Below are positions 22,141 through 31,731 of a stretch of DNA of 64,000 bases, in pieces (the stretch's first letter is position 1; every line of letters begins with the position of its first letter). Source of the stretch: Verrucomicrobiia bacterium (GTDB lineage Bacteria; Verrucomicrobiota; Verrucomicrobiia; Limisphaerales; Fontisphaeraceae); NCBI GenBank assembly GCA_026414565.1, contig JAOAIT010000049.1, positions 52,373-116,372 on the forward strand, given 5' to 3'. The position numbers and the translations under genes were made by a program. A model generated the notes under the pieces. That model saw only the letters and a program-made list of their open reading frames with translations, was not told the DNA's origin and searched no databases.

Positions 22141-25100
22141 GTGGCTTTGACTACCGTCCAGTGGCCAGCGGTTCAGCGCCTGAGCAAGATCATTTTCTCC
22201 GGTTGGGGAGTGCTGGGCGTGGCGGCCTTCTGTTTGGCGGCGGTGCCGCCCGCGCCGGTGCCGGTGGAAAAGGAGGCCCCCTGGCGCATTGCCAACTTTT
22301 CCAAAGATGCCGGCGTGGGCCGGCGGAATGTGTTTGATCTGGCCTTTGAAACCAACGGCGTGGCGTGGTTTGCCGTTTCGGATGGCTTGTACCGGTACGA
22401 TGGCTATCACTGGCGCAAATTCACCGTGGCCGACGGGCTGCCCAGCAGTTTCATCCGCTCCGTCACCGTGACCCGCGAAGGGGTGCTGTGGGTGGGGACG
22501 GATCGCGGCGCAGGCACGTTCAACGGGCAATACTTTTCGCATCTTGCGCCGCCGGAAAAACTGGCCGGCCCCAATGTGCGGCGGATCGTCCAGACACGGG
22601 ACGGGGCTTTGTGGTTTTGTTGTGACCGGTGGCCCGATGCCACGCAGCCGGGCGGTCTGACCCGCTGGTTTCAGGGCGCGTACACCCATCATGGGGTGTC
22701 CAACGGACTGCCCAGCGATCATGTCATCAATCTTTTTGAACAGTCCAATGGCACGCTGATCGTGATGACCGGCAAAGGTCCCGCCATGGGGCAGGCCGGG
22801 AAATGGCAGTATATTGCCTTCACCGAGCCGGGTTATTCTTTTGAGGATTTTAGCTGGGGCGTCATTGAAACGCCGGAGGGCTGGCTGTTTGCGCAGGCGC
22901 AGAATAATGCCTTTTATTTTGACGGTCAGCGCTGGCGTGCATGTCCCCGCGAAGGCACGCCCAAATACCTCCCCCTCTGTCTGGCCAGGGATGGCTCGGT
23001 CATTGCGGCGGGGGATATTGGGCCGGAGGCGGTCAGCTTCCTGCGCTGGGACGGGCAGAAATTCATGCGGGCAAGCGCGGTGCTGCGGGGGGAGGCCCTG
23101 GACGTCAAGCATCTCAAGGCGGCGCCGGACGGGGCGATTTGGGCCGTGGGCCGCGGCACCATCCTGCGGTGGGAGTACGGGCCGGGTTTGTGGGAATGGC
23201 ACCCGCAATACAGCCAGGTGTTGCTTGAAGACCAGCAGGGGCGGCTCTGGTTCGCCGGTGAACGCGGGCTGGTGTGTCAGGGGGAACGGTCATCCACCAC
23301 CTTTTTGCAGGCGCAACCTCCCCTGGTGCAAGGCGCCCAGCAAAGCCTCTGGTTCAATGCCGCAGGGGGCGTCACGCGATGGGTGAACAATCAGACTGAG
23401 GGCTACCATGTCCATGAATGTGGTTTGGAGCTTTTCTTCGATGGCGTGGCGGATGGCACGGGCCGTTACACCTGGTTTTATGGCCGCGGGGGAGGGCGCC
23501 GTCACGTCATTGCCCGGCATGGCGCGGAAGGCTGGCAGTTGTATGACTCCGAAGCGCTGCGGCGGCGGGAAGTGATTTCCATGGCGGCGGATCCTGAGCA
23601 CGGCGTGTGGGTGGTGCTGAACGACGGTGAGAACACGAGATATGAGATCGTCAAAGTGACCACCAACGGCCTGGCCGTGCCACCCGTGGCGGGGGAGTAT
23701 CCGCGGGTATATCGCCCCCAGCTTTGTGTCAGTCATCAGGTCTTATATGTCTTTGGCTACAGTGGTTTGTGGACTTCGCCGCTCACTGTCCCGCTTAAGT
23801 TCACCTATGTGGAACAGGCCAAAGGGGTGGTGAGTTTTGGCCGAAGCGTGGGGGAGGTCAGTGCCTTTGTGGTGCGCGAGGGTATTGATGGACGCGCAGC
23901 GATTGTGGTGCACCGCGGCGCCAACTGGTTCCGGCATCCCATTCACTATGGCCAGCGGTTATGGCTGGGGGAAACGGGCTGGCTGCTGGTGGCAGACGGC
24001 GCGGAGATGGTGTTATGGCAGGTGCATGAATGGGATGCGCCCACCTACTTGTCGCTCCCCGCGGAGGCCTCCATCAATTCCTTGATTCGCATTCGGGATC
24101 ACGATTTCTGGCTCGGCACTTCCATGGGGGTATTGAGGCGACACTCCCGCCCCATTCAGCCGGATACCGACCTTGGGGGGCCTGCCGCGGTGGACGAGGA
24201 CACACCAGCCGTCTTCTTCGCCCGCGGGCTGGCGCCCTTTACGCCATTGGAGCAAAACCGCCGCTACTCCTTCTCCTGGCGGCTGAATGACGGGACCTGG
24301 TCGGACTATGGGGACTGGCCGGCCGCGGGGCTGATGTTCACCAATCTGCCGAGTGGCACCCACTTTCTGTCAGTGCGGGCCCGGGACGGTCTGGGGGGTG
24401 AAGATCCCAGCCCGGCGGTGTTATCGTTTGTGGTCAAACCATTGCCCTTGCAGAAACAGCCATGGTTTCGCTGGGCCGTGGGCAGCGGGGTGGCCATGCT
24501 GGCGGTGTTGAGCGCGGCCCTGGCCCTGTTGTCGCGGCGCCTGCACATGTATGCCAACCACCTCAAGGATCTGGTCAAGGCGCGCACGGCGGAGTTGGAG
24601 GAGGATGTCGCCCGGCGGCAAAAAGCCGAAGCGGCGGAGCGCGAGGCGCGCCAGTTGTTGCGGAGTGTGCTCGATACCGTGCCGGCCCGGGTTTTTTGGA
24701 AGGACCGCCATTGTCGTTATTTGGGGTGCAACCTGTCGTTTGCCCTGGATACCCGGTTGCCTTCGCCCGAGGCGGTGGTGGGCAAAACCGATGACGAACT
24801 GGAGTGGAAGGAGTTTGCGGCGCTTTACCGGGCGGACGACATGGAAGTCATGGACTCCGGCAAGCCCAAACTGGCCTTTGAAGAACCCATCATCATGCGG
24901 GGAGAACGGCGGTGGCTGCGCACCAGCAAGGTGCCCCTGCGGGATGTCCAGGGCAACATCATCGGCGTCCTGGGCACTTACGAGGACATCACCGAGCGCA
25001 AGCAGGCCCGGGAAGAACTGGCGCGCCGGGTGGAGTACATGCGGGTAATTGCCGAGCTGGCCAGCGAGTTTGTGGCCACCACCGCGGATCAAACGGACCC

Positions 25101-26724
25101 GCTGGTGCAGCGGACGCTGGCCACGATCGGGCAGATGACGCACGCCGACCGGGCTTATGTGTTTTTGCTGCGGGAGAATGCGCCCGTCGCGGACAACACC
25201 CACGAATGGTGTGCGGAAGGCATCGAACCACAGAAGCCCAACTTGCAGGGCATCAACATCGCCTCCATGCCGTGGTGGGTGCAACAAATGCGGAGCGGCA
25301 AAATGCTTTACATCCCCGACGTAAGCCGCATGCCGGCGGAGGCGGCGGCCGAACAAAAGTTGCTGGCGGCCCAGGGCATCCAATCGCTACTGGTAATCCC
25401 CATGATGGAGATGGGGGAGCCAATGGGGTTTGTGGGTCTGGATTCCGTGCGGCAACCGCGCCAATGGAGCTCCTCCGAGCAGGACTTCCTGCGCCTGATC
25501 AGCGCCACGATCATGCATGCGTTGTTGCGGCGGCGCGCCGAGGAGAAACAACTGGCTTTGCAAACCCAGCTTATGCACGCGCAGAAAATGGAATCGGTGG
25601 GCCGGCTGGCGGGCGGGGTGGCCCATGATTTCAACAACATGCTGCAGGCGATTCTGGGGAATGTGGAGATGGCCTTGCTCGAGGAGGAACTGCCGGCGGG
25701 GTTGCGGGAGCACTTGGAGGAAATCCGAAAGTCGGCCGAACGCTCGGCGCGGCTGACCCAGCAATTGCTGGGGTATGCCCGCAAACAAACCATCCTGCCG
25801 CGCCGGGTGGATTTGAATCAGGAGATCGCCCAACTGATGCAGATGCTGCAACGCCTCATTGGGGAGCACATCAAGTTGGTGTGGGCGCCGGGGGTGGACC
25901 TCTGGCCGGTGTGGCTGGACCCGGGGCAGTTGAACCAGGTGTTGACCAATCTGGTGGTGAATGCCAGAGACGCCATCGGGGATCGCCCGGGAGGCCAGAT
26001 CACCCTGGAGACCGCAAATGTGGTGCTGGACGAGGCGTACGCCGCCCAGCATCCCGGTGTCACGACGGGGGAATATGTGCGGGTGGTGGTGAGCGACAAC
26101 GGCAGCGGCATGAGTGCGGAAGTCAAGGCGAAGCTGTTTGAGCCGTTTTTCACCACCAAGGAGGTGGGCAAGGGGACGGGCCTGGGACTGGCCACGGTGT
26201 ATGGCATCATGCAGCAAAATCGCGGGCATGTGAGCGTCACGAGCCAGGAGGGGCAGGGTGCCGCCATCATGCTGTACTTCCCCCGTCATGTCAGCCCGCA
26301 GGAGCAACGGGAACGCGAGCAGGAGGCCGAGGGATTGCCAGGGGCGCGGGGGGAGGAGCGGGTGATGTTGGTGGAGGATGAGGACCAGGTGTTGCAACTG
26401 GGGCGGCGCCTGCTGGAGCGCCGCGGGTATCGGGTGCTGGCGGCACATTCGCCGGCCGAGGCCTTGGAAAAGGCGGAGGCCTGTGACGGGCCGATTGATT
26501 TGTTGATCACCGATGTGGTGATGCCGGGCATGAACGGCCGGGAGCTGCGGGACCGCTTGCGGCAGAAATGGCCGGGCTTGAAATGTATCTTCATGTCCGG
26601 CTACACCGCCGATGTGCTGGCTCCGCATGGGGTGCTGGAGGAGGGGGTGGCATTTCTGGCCAAGCCGTTTTCCGCCCAGGATTTTTGCCGGCAGGTCCGC
26701 TGCTTGTTGGACCAACCGGCCTGA
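22141..26724 (+). CDS. Membrane hybrid histidine kinase with two-component-regulator propeller
   Basis: 1527 residues starting at GTG 22141, 6 bp after the previous kinase. A signal or anchor segment (residues 18-40) is followed by a large beta-propeller sensor of ligand-binding 'Reg_prop' type (WRIANFSKDAG, then DGLYRYDGYHW, GVLWVGTDRGAGTFNG), a Y_Y_Y-like domain near residues 690-765, and a membrane helix near 775-797. Inside the cell come PAS (LDTVPARVFWKDR), GAF (LYIPDVSRMP region), the kinase core ([11 protein letters not shown], His1162; GKGTGLGLATVYG) and a receiver (LLITDVVMPGMNG, Asp1458). The architecture resembles hybrid two-component sensors of polysaccharide use in Bacteroides, but without an AraC domain. 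Confidence 0.92.
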   Translation: MALTTVQWPAVQRLSKIIFSGWGVLGVAAFCLAAVPPAPVPVEKEAPWRIANFSKDAGVGRRNVFDLAFETNGVAWFAVSDGLYRYDGYHWRKFTVADGLPSSFIRSVTVTREGVLWVGTDRGAGTFNGQYFSHLAPPEKLAGPNVRRIVQTRDGALWFCCDRWPDATQPGGLTRWFQGAYTHHGVSNGLPSDHVINLFEQSNGTLIVMTGKGPAMGQAGKWQYIAFTEPGYSFEDFSWGVIETPEGWLFAQAQNNAFYFDGQRWRACPREGTPKYLPLCLARDGSVIAAGDIGPEAVSFLRWDGQKFMRASAVLRGEALDVKHLKAAPDGAIWAVGRGTILRWEYGPGLWEWHPQYSQVLLEDQQGRLWFAGERGLVCQGERSSTTFLQAQPPLVQGAQQSLWFNAAGGVTRWVNNQTEGYHVHECGLELFFDGVADGTGRYTWFYGRGGGRRHVIARHGAEGWQLYDSEALRRREVISMAADPEHGVWVVLNDGENTRYEIVKVTTNGLAVPPVAGEYPRVYRPQLCVSHQVLYVFGYSGLWTSPLTVPLKFTYVEQAKGVVSFGRSVGEVSAFVVREGIDGRAAIVVHRGANWFRHPIHYGQRLWLGETGWLLVADGAEMVLWQVHEWDAPTYLSLPAEASINSLIRIRDHDFWLGTSMGVLRRHSRPIQPDTDLGGPAAVDEDTPAVFFARGLAPFTPLEQNRRYSFSWRLNDGTWSDYGDWPAAGLMFTNLPSGTHFLSVRARDGLGGEDPSPAVLSFVVKPLPLQKQPWFRWAVGSGVAMLAVLSAALALLSRRLHMYANHLKDLVKARTAELEEDVARRQKAEAAEREARQLLRSVLDTVPARVFWKDRHCRYLGCNLSFALDTRLPSPEAVVGKTDDELEWKEFAALYRADDMEVMDSGKPKLAFEEPIIMRGERRWLRTSKVPLRDVQGNIIGVLGTYEDITERKQAREELARRVEYMRVIAELASEFVATTADQTDPLVQRTLATIGQMTHADRAYVFLLRENAPVADNTHEWCAEGIEPQKPNLQGINIASMPWWVQQMRSGKMLYIPDVSRMPAEAAAEQKLLAAQGIQSLLVIPMMEMGEPMGFVGLDSVRQPRQWSSSEQDFLRLISATIMHALLRRRAEEKQLALQTQLMHAQKMESVGRLAGGVAHDFNNMLQAILGNVEMALLEEELPAGLREHLEEIRKSAERSARLTQQLLGYARKQTILPRRVDLNQEIAQLMQMLQRLIGEHIKLVWAPGVDLWPVWLDPGQLNQVLTNLVVNARDAIGDRPGGQITLETANVVLDEAYAAQHPGVTTGEYVRVVVSDNGSGMSAEVKAKLFEPFFTTKEVGKGTGLGLATVYGIMQQNRGHVSVTSQEGQGAAIMLYFPRHVSPQEQREREQEAEGLPGARGEERVMLVEDEDQVLQLGRRLLERRGYRVLAAHSPAEALEKAEACDGPIDLLITDVVMPGMNGRELRDRLRQKWPGLKCIFMSGYTADVLAPHGVLEEGVAFLAKPFSAQDFCRQVRCLLDQPA

Positions 26725-26819
26725 GCACCGGGGGCCGCCGCGCACCCGGCCGCTGGCGGGGCGGCGCATTTGATTCGTCTTTTTGGCCAGGGCATGTTAT
26801 TCCACGGACCGGCAAACGT

Positions 26820-28019
26820 ATGCGCGAGCCATTACCACGTGAGACCCCGGCGCCTTGGCGGCAGTGGGGGGAAGGGCTGGAGCCTGACGCCGTGCAGCAG
26901 ATGGAGAACGCCTGCCGCCTGCCGATTTCGCTGGCGGGGGCGCTCATGCCCGATGCCCATGTGGGCTATGGGCTGCCCATTGGCGGCGTGCTGGCCACGC
27001 AAAACGCCGTGGTGCCCTTCGCGGTAGGAGTGGACATTGCGTGCCGCATGAAGCTCAGCGTGGTGGATTTGCCGGTGCCGGACCTGGAGCGGCAGCGGGA
27101 GCGCCTCATCCGGGCCATCGAGGCGGAGACGCGTTTCGGCGTGGGCGCCGAATTCAAACATCGCCGCCAGCATGACGTGATGGACGCGGACTGGTCGGTC
27201 AGCCCCGTCACCCGGAAGTTCAAAGACAAGGCCTGGGCGCAACTGGGGACCAGCGGCAGCGGCAATCATTTTGTGGAATTTGGCCTGTTCACCCTGCTTG
27301 AACCGTTGCGCGGACTGGCGCCGGGGCAATATGTGGCCTTGCTCAGCCACAGTGGCAGCCGCGGGACCGGGGCGGCGGTGTGCGATTACTACAGCCGGCT
27401 GGCGGCGGAAAAACGGCGGCATCTGCCGCGGGAGCTGCAGAAGCTGGCCTGGCTGGATCTGGACACCCAGGAGGGGCGCGAGTATTGGGAGGCCATGCAG
27501 TTGATGGGCCGTTACGCCGCGGCCAATCACGCTTTGATTCATCAGCACATCGTGGCCCACCTGGGGCTGCAGGTGTTGCTGGACGTGGAGAATCATCATA
27601 ACTTTGCCTGGAAAGAGGTGCATCGCCTGCATGGCGTGGAGCGCGAGGTGATTGTCCATCGCAAGGGGGCCACCCCGGCGGCGGCGGGGGTGCTCGGGGT
27701 CATCCCCGGCTCGATGGCCTCGCCGGGCTTTCTGGTACGGGGCAAGGGGAATCCGGCTTCGCTGAACAGTGCCGCCCATGGGGCGGGGCGGGTGATGAGC
27801 CGGACACGCGCCGAGAAAACGCTGGATTGGAAGACCGTGCGGGAGCGGTTGCGCGAGCGCCAGGTGCATTTGATCTCTGCGGGCCTGGACGAGGCGCCCA
27901 TGGTGTACAAGGACATCGAGCAGGTGATGGCCTATCAGGCGGACTTGGTGGAGATCGTGGGCCGGTTTGATCCGCGGCTGGTGAAAATGGCGCCCAGCGG
28001 AGAGCGGCCGGAGGATTGA
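26820..28019 (+). CDS. RtcB-family RNA ligase-like protein
   Basis: 399 residues from the ATG at 26820; the open frame extends upstream but without family similarity. RtcB joins RNA 2',3'-cyclic phosphate or 3'-phosphate ends to 5'-OH ends using GTP and manganese. Motifs: PDAHVGYGLPIGGV (44-57), GVDIACRM (70-77, with metal-binding Asp72 and Cys75), LGTSGSGNHFVEFG (His150), SHSGSRGTG, NHHNFAWKE, HRKGATPAAAG and AAHGAGRVMSRTRA, whose His320 is the expected guanylylation site. The metal loop is normally GVDIGCGM, so two residues differ here. No archease or rtcA lies nearby; a RibD_C reductase follows 42 bp downstream. Confidence 0.88.
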   Translation: MREPLPRETPAPWRQWGEGLEPDAVQQMENACRLPISLAGALMPDAHVGYGLPIGGVLATQNAVVPFAVGVDIACRMKLSVVDLPVPDLERQRERLIRAIEAETRFGVGAEFKHRRQHDVMDADWSVSPVTRKFKDKAWAQLGTSGSGNHFVEFGLFTLLEPLRGLAPGQYVALLSHSGSRGTGAAVCDYYSRLAAEKRRHLPRELQKLAWLDLDTQEGREYWEAMQLMGRYAAANHALIHQHIVAHLGLQVLLDVENHHNFAWKEVHRLHGVEREVIVHRKGATPAAAGVLGVIPGSMASPGFLVRGKGNPASLNSAAHGAGRVMSRTRAEKTLDWKTVRERLRERQVHLISAGLDEAPMVYKDIEQVMAYQADLVEIVGRFDPRLVKMAPSGERPED

Positions 28020-28061
28020 ACGCGGATTTCCCGGGCGGATGGGCCGCCCTGGGCAGACGAC

Positions 28062-28757
28062 ATGAACAAGGCACGCCCCTACGTTCTGGTGAACATGGCG
28101 ATGACTGCCGATGGCAAGATTGCCACGGCCAACCGCCAGATTGTCCATTTCGGCAGCCCGCGGGATCAGCGGCACCTGTACGAGCTGCGGGCCACCGCCG
28201 ATGCGGTGATGTGCGGCGCGCGCACCGCCGAGGCGCCGGGCGTGACCCTGGGGCCGGGGCCGGCGCGATTTCAGCGGCAAAGGCTGCGGCGTGGTTTGCC
28301 GGCGTGTCACCTGCGGGTGATTGTCAGCGGCAGCGGCACGGTGAACCCGGCGGCGGCGGTGTTTGCCAGCCGGGTGTCGCCGCTGCTCATCATCACCACG
28401 GCCCGGGCGGGAGCCGGCAAACTGGCGCGGCTGCGTCAGTTGGCGGAGGCCGTCCACGTGTGCGGTGAGCAGCGGGTGGATTTTGCCGCGGCGCTGACCT
28501 GGTTGAAACGGGAGTGGGGGGTGCGGCGCCTGGTGGTCGAAGGCGGCGCCGAGTTGAACGCGGCCTTGTGGGAGGCGGGACTGGTGGACGAGCTGCACCT
28601 CACGGTATGTCCCCTGATTTTTGGGGGGCGCGAAGCCCCCACCATTGTGGATGGCCCGCAGCAACCGGCCCTGGCGCAGGCACGCCGCCTCAAGCTGATA
28701 AGCGCCCGCCGGGTGGGGGATGAGATGTTTTGGGTGTACCGCGCCTCCCGGGCCTAG
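28062..28757 (+). CDS. RibD C-terminal-domain (dihydrofolate reductase-fold) reductase
   Basis: 231 residues. It has the RibD_C/DHFR-like fold used for NADPH-dependent reduction of a pyrimidine riboside in riboflavin synthesis. Evidence: VNMAMTADGKIAT at the start, ATADAVMCGARTAE, LVVEGGAELNAALWEAGLVDELHLTVCP and PLIFGGREAPT. The deaminase domain of RibD is absent, so it is a stand-alone reductase; the physiological substrate is uncertain. Its last four bases overlap the convergent ACT gene. Confidence 0.85.
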   Translation: MNKARPYVLVNMAMTADGKIATANRQIVHFGSPRDQRHLYELRATADAVMCGARTAEAPGVTLGPGPARFQRQRLRRGLPACHLRVIVSGSGTVNPAAAVFASRVSPLLIITTARAGAGKLARLRQLAEAVHVCGEQRVDFAAALTWLKREWGVRRLVVEGGAELNAALWEAGLVDELHLTVCPLIFGGREAPTIVDGPQQPALAQARRLKLISARRVGDEMFWVYRASRA

Positions 28758-29188
28758 ATGGCCAGCACCTCCGCCTGGGTGAACAGGCGCAAACCCTGCT
28801 TTTGCAACACCCGCTGGGCCTCCGCCAGCTTGTGCGTTTCAAAGAGGAGCACGGCCCGTTTGCGGGGCTGGGTGACGAAGCCGGAGGCGTTTTCCAGATT
28901 GATGCCCTCGCGGGCCAGCGCCTCGGTCACGGCATGGAGCGCGCCCGGTTGATCCGGCACTTCGACGGCCAGCACCTCCAAGGTGGACACGGCGAAGCCC
29001 TCGCGGCGCAGTGTTTCCAGGGCGGGCTCCAGGCGGTCCACCAGGATTTTGACCACCCCCACTTTTTCCAGGGTGGCGATGGTAATCCAGCGGATGTTGA
29101 CCTTGGCTCCGGCCAGGCAGCGGGTCAGGCGGGCGAGCTGGCCCTGTTTGTTTTCTTCGAGAACCGCCAGGAGTTTGATGGTGTGCAT
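28754..29188 (-). CDS. Tandem ACT-domain protein
   Basis: 144 residues made of two ACT domains: residues 1-70 (IKLLAVLEENKQGQLARLTRCLAGAKVNIRWI in part) and 72-144 (VPDQPGALHAVTEALAREGINLE). Such proteins bind amino acids or related small molecules as regulators. It lies 11 bp downstream of a phenylacetate-CoA ligase gene, a pairing that recurs in many anaerobes and suggests it regulates the ligase or senses its aromatic substrate. Confidence 0.85.
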   Translation of the reverse strand: MHTIKLLAVLEENKQGQLARLTRCLAGAKVNIRWITIATLEKVGVVKILVDRLEPALETLRREGFAVSTLEVLAVEVPDQPGALHAVTEALAREGINLENASGFVTQPRKRAVLLFETHKLAEAQRVLQKQGLRLFTQAEVLAI

Positions 29189-29199
29189 AGGGCAGGGGA

Positions 29200-30501
29200 C
29201 TAGAGGGTGCGTTTGTCCAGGACGCGGCGGGCCTTGCCTTCACTGACGGGCAGGCTGCCCGGCGCGCACAGCTCCACGCGGGGACGGGTGAGCAGCTCGG
29301 TGCGGAGGCGCTCGGCGATCAGTTGCTGCAACTCGGCCAGGCGCTCGACGCGGCCGTCAAACGCCGCGGCGCTCAATTCCACCTTGACGGTCATTTCATC
29401 CAGGCCTTCGAGCACGATGAGGTAGTTGCGGCCCAGCTCGGGGAGGCTCATGAGCACGCTCTCGATTTGTTGCGGATAAATGTTGACCCCCCGCACAATG
29501 AGCATGTCATCCGCCCGCCCGGTGATGCGCTGGATGCGGCGGTGGGTGCGGCCGCAGGGACAGGGTTCAGGCAGCAGGGCGGTGATGTCACGGGTGCGAT
29601 AGCGCAGCAGGGGCATGGCCTCGCGGCACAGAGTGGTGAGCACCAGCTCGCCGGGCTGGCCGTCGGGCACCGGTTCGCCGGTGGCCGGGTCAATGATCTC
29701 CATCAGGAAGTGATCCTCCCACAGATGCATGCCGTGGCGGGCGGCACATTCAAAGGCCACGCCGGGCCCGTTCATTTCGGACAGGCCGTAGGAGTTGTAC
29801 ACCTCGATGCCAAACGCCTGCTCGATTTTACGGCGCGTTTGTTCCGTGTACGGCTCGGCGCCAATATAGCCGCGGCGCAGGGCGAGATGGCGGCGCGGGT
29901 CAATGCCCTTTTTCTCCAGGAAATCCGCAAAATAGAGCGCGTAACTGGGGGTGGTGTGAAACAGGGTGGAGCGGAAATCCTGCATCAACAGCAGTTGTTT
30001 CTCCGAGTTGCCCGGCCCGGCGGGAATGACCAGGCAGCCCACTTTTTCCGCGCCGTAGTGCATGACCAGCGCGCCGGTGAACAGGCCGTAGGTCATCATG
30101 TTTTGCAGGATGTCCTCCTCCGTGGCCCCCGTGGCCACCAGGCAGCGGGCAATGAGATTCGCCGAGTGCTGCAAATCGCGGCGCGAGAAGAAGATGGCCT
30201 TGGGTTTGCCGGTGGTGCCGCTGGAGGTGTGGAGGCGCAGGGCCTTGCGGAGCGGCACGGCCAGGAGCCCGGCCGGGTAGGCTTCGCGCAGGTCGGCATT
30301 GGTGGTGAAGGGCAGGTGCCGCACATCCTGCAGGCTTTTTATCTTTTCGGGATTCAGCCGGGCCGCCTCCAGCTTGCGCTGGTAGAAGGGCACCTGCCGT
30401 TGCACGCGGCGCACGGTGGCCCGCAGGCGCTCCAGTTGCAACTCTTCCAGCTCCCGGCGGCGCAGGCACTCGGCCGCCTTGTCCCAGTAACGTGTTTTCA
30501 T
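29200..30501 (-). CDS. paaK: Phenylacetate--CoA ligase (PaaK family)
   Basis: 433 residues of the AMP-forming adenylate family; activates phenylacetate or another arylacetate to its CoA thioester. The P-loop HTSSGTTGKPKAIFFSRRDL is clear, as are YNSYGLSEMNGPGVAFEC, the GELVLTTL region, RYRTRDITALL and the C-terminal hinge RITGRADDMLIVRGVNIYP. No paaABCDE oxygenase or indolepyruvate oxidoreductase gene is in the window, so a role in recycling aromatic amino-acid breakdown products is only a guess. Its start overlaps the stop of the upstream GH172 gene by 1 base. Confidence 0.92.
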   Translation of the reverse strand: MKTRYWDKAAECLRRRELEELQLERLRATVRRVQRQVPFYQRKLEAARLNPEKIKSLQDVRHLPFTTNADLREAYPAGLLAVPLRKALRLHTSSGTTGKPKAIFFSRRDLQHSANLIARCLVATGATEEDILQNMMTYGLFTGALVMHYGAEKVGCLVIPAGPGNSEKQLLLMQDFRSTLFHTTPSYALYFADFLEKKGIDPRRHLALRRGYIGAEPYTEQTRRKIEQAFGIEVYNSYGLSEMNGPGVAFECAARHGMHLWEDHFLMEIIDPATGEPVPDGQPGELVLTTLCREAMPLLRYRTRDITALLPEPCPCGRTHRRIQRITGRADDMLIVRGVNIYPQQIESVLMSLPELGRNYLIVLEGLDEMTVKVELSAAAFDGRVERLAELQQLIAERLRTELLTRPRVELCAPGSLPVSEGKARRVLDKRTL

Positions 30502-31607
30502 CAGGGATTGGTGCGGGGTTTGTCGGTCCAGAGATTCGCGGTGCGGGCGGCGGCGTCGGGCAGGGGCGGCAGCGGCGCGCTGGGCACGGGCTCGTACCAG
30601 AAGGTGGCGCAGGACCAGTCGTCCTGCCGCTCAAACAGCCCCTGATTCCAGCCGATTTGCTGGATGGTGACGCGGCATTCCTTCTGCCAGTAAATGGGAT
30701 CCGGCAGGTGCCAGCGGTACATGGTCACGAAGCCGTTTTGATTCAGGCTGCAGCCGTTGTAAAGATAGGCCACCTGCTGGATGCCCCAGGACAGGCCCAC
30801 GTAGTCCTCGCTGCCAGTGCCGCAAATGGTGGGCCATTCGCGGTCGCCGTCCAGATATACCTTCACCTCGCCTTCGCCCCACCAGTGCTCGGCGAGCGTG
30901 CGAATGCCAATCACCGAGCCGATGAAGCGGCCCCGGCCGGTGCGGCGGGGCAGGAGTTCAAAGTCCTGTTTCAGCGTGGTGGGATTTTCGCGGCGAAAGA
31001 GGACGTGCAGGCGGCCCACCTCCCGGGGGTGTTTGTCCTTGAGGGTATAATCTATTTGATAGAAGAGCGGCAGGGACTTGCCGGATTCATTGGCCAGCGT
31101 GAACCGGGCGCGCTGCGTGAAGGGCATGGGCAACCAGATATTCATGCCGGCGCTGGGGCCCAGGGAGTGCACGGCCGACTGATGGGCGGACACCTTGCCA
31201 TGCGCCAGCCCCATGAAATCGCCCAGGGGACATTCGATGCTGGGATGGGGCTGATTGTCCCACCAGGCCCGCAGGACCAGCCCGCGCAGGATCACCGGAT
31301 CGGCGGAAGTCGTGACCCAGATATGGCGGATGGTGCCGGGACCCCGGATGTCCGCCAGTTGGACGACCTCGCCGGGGGCCAGATTTTTTGCGGGCGCGCC
31401 TTTGCGTCCGGGGCCGAGGTTGCTGGCCGCCTGGCCGCCCTGACCGGGGGCGCCGGTGGGGTTTTCGAAGGAGATGGAGCGGCTCACCAGGCCGGGGCGC
31501 AGATGGTAAGGCTCATGCACAAGGTCAAGCCCCGCCGCGCGGACGGCCGGGGAGGAAACCGCCACCAGCACGGCGGCGCCGGCAATCAGCAAAAATGATT
31601 TTTGCAT
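30501..31607 (-). CDS. Secreted DUF2961 / GH172-family glycoside hydrolase
   Basis: 368 residues from the ATG at 31607, which gives a signal peptide (KSFLLIAGAAVLVAVSSPAVRAAG). The DUF2961 signature is clear: RSISFENPTGAPGQGG, LADIRGPGTIRHIWVT, LRAWWDNQPHPSIECPLGDFMG and WGEGEVKVYLDGD followed by CGTGSEDYVG. Known GH172 enzymes act on D-fructofuranosides and D-arabinofuranosides, with the catalytic Glu in the WGEGE region. The substrate here is not predictable. The adjoining paaK is probably unrelated in function despite the tight spacing. Confidence 0.86.
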   Translation of the reverse strand: MQKSFLLIAGAAVLVAVSSPAVRAAGLDLVHEPYHLRPGLVSRSISFENPTGAPGQGGQAASNLGPGRKGAPAKNLAPGEVVQLADIRGPGTIRHIWVTTSADPVILRGLVLRAWWDNQPHPSIECPLGDFMGLAHGKVSAHQSAVHSLGPSAGMNIWLPMPFTQRARFTLANESGKSLPLFYQIDYTLKDKHPREVGRLHVLFRRENPTTLKQDFELLPRRTGRGRFIGSVIGIRTLAEHWWGEGEVKVYLDGDREWPTICGTGSEDYVGLSWGIQQVAYLYNGCSLNQNGFVTMYRWHLPDPIYWQKECRVTIQQIGWNQGLFERQDDWSCATFWYEPVPSAPLPPLPDAAARTANLWTDKPRTNP

Positions 31608-31731
31608 AGGTGGTTGATAAGTATTGCCAACCTGCGCCCGTACTTTGCGGCAAACTCCGCCCGGCAATCAAGGGCAACCTTGAAGGGGCGCCAACGCTGA
31701 TGCATCCCCAGCTCGGCGTGGCAGGGCCGGC

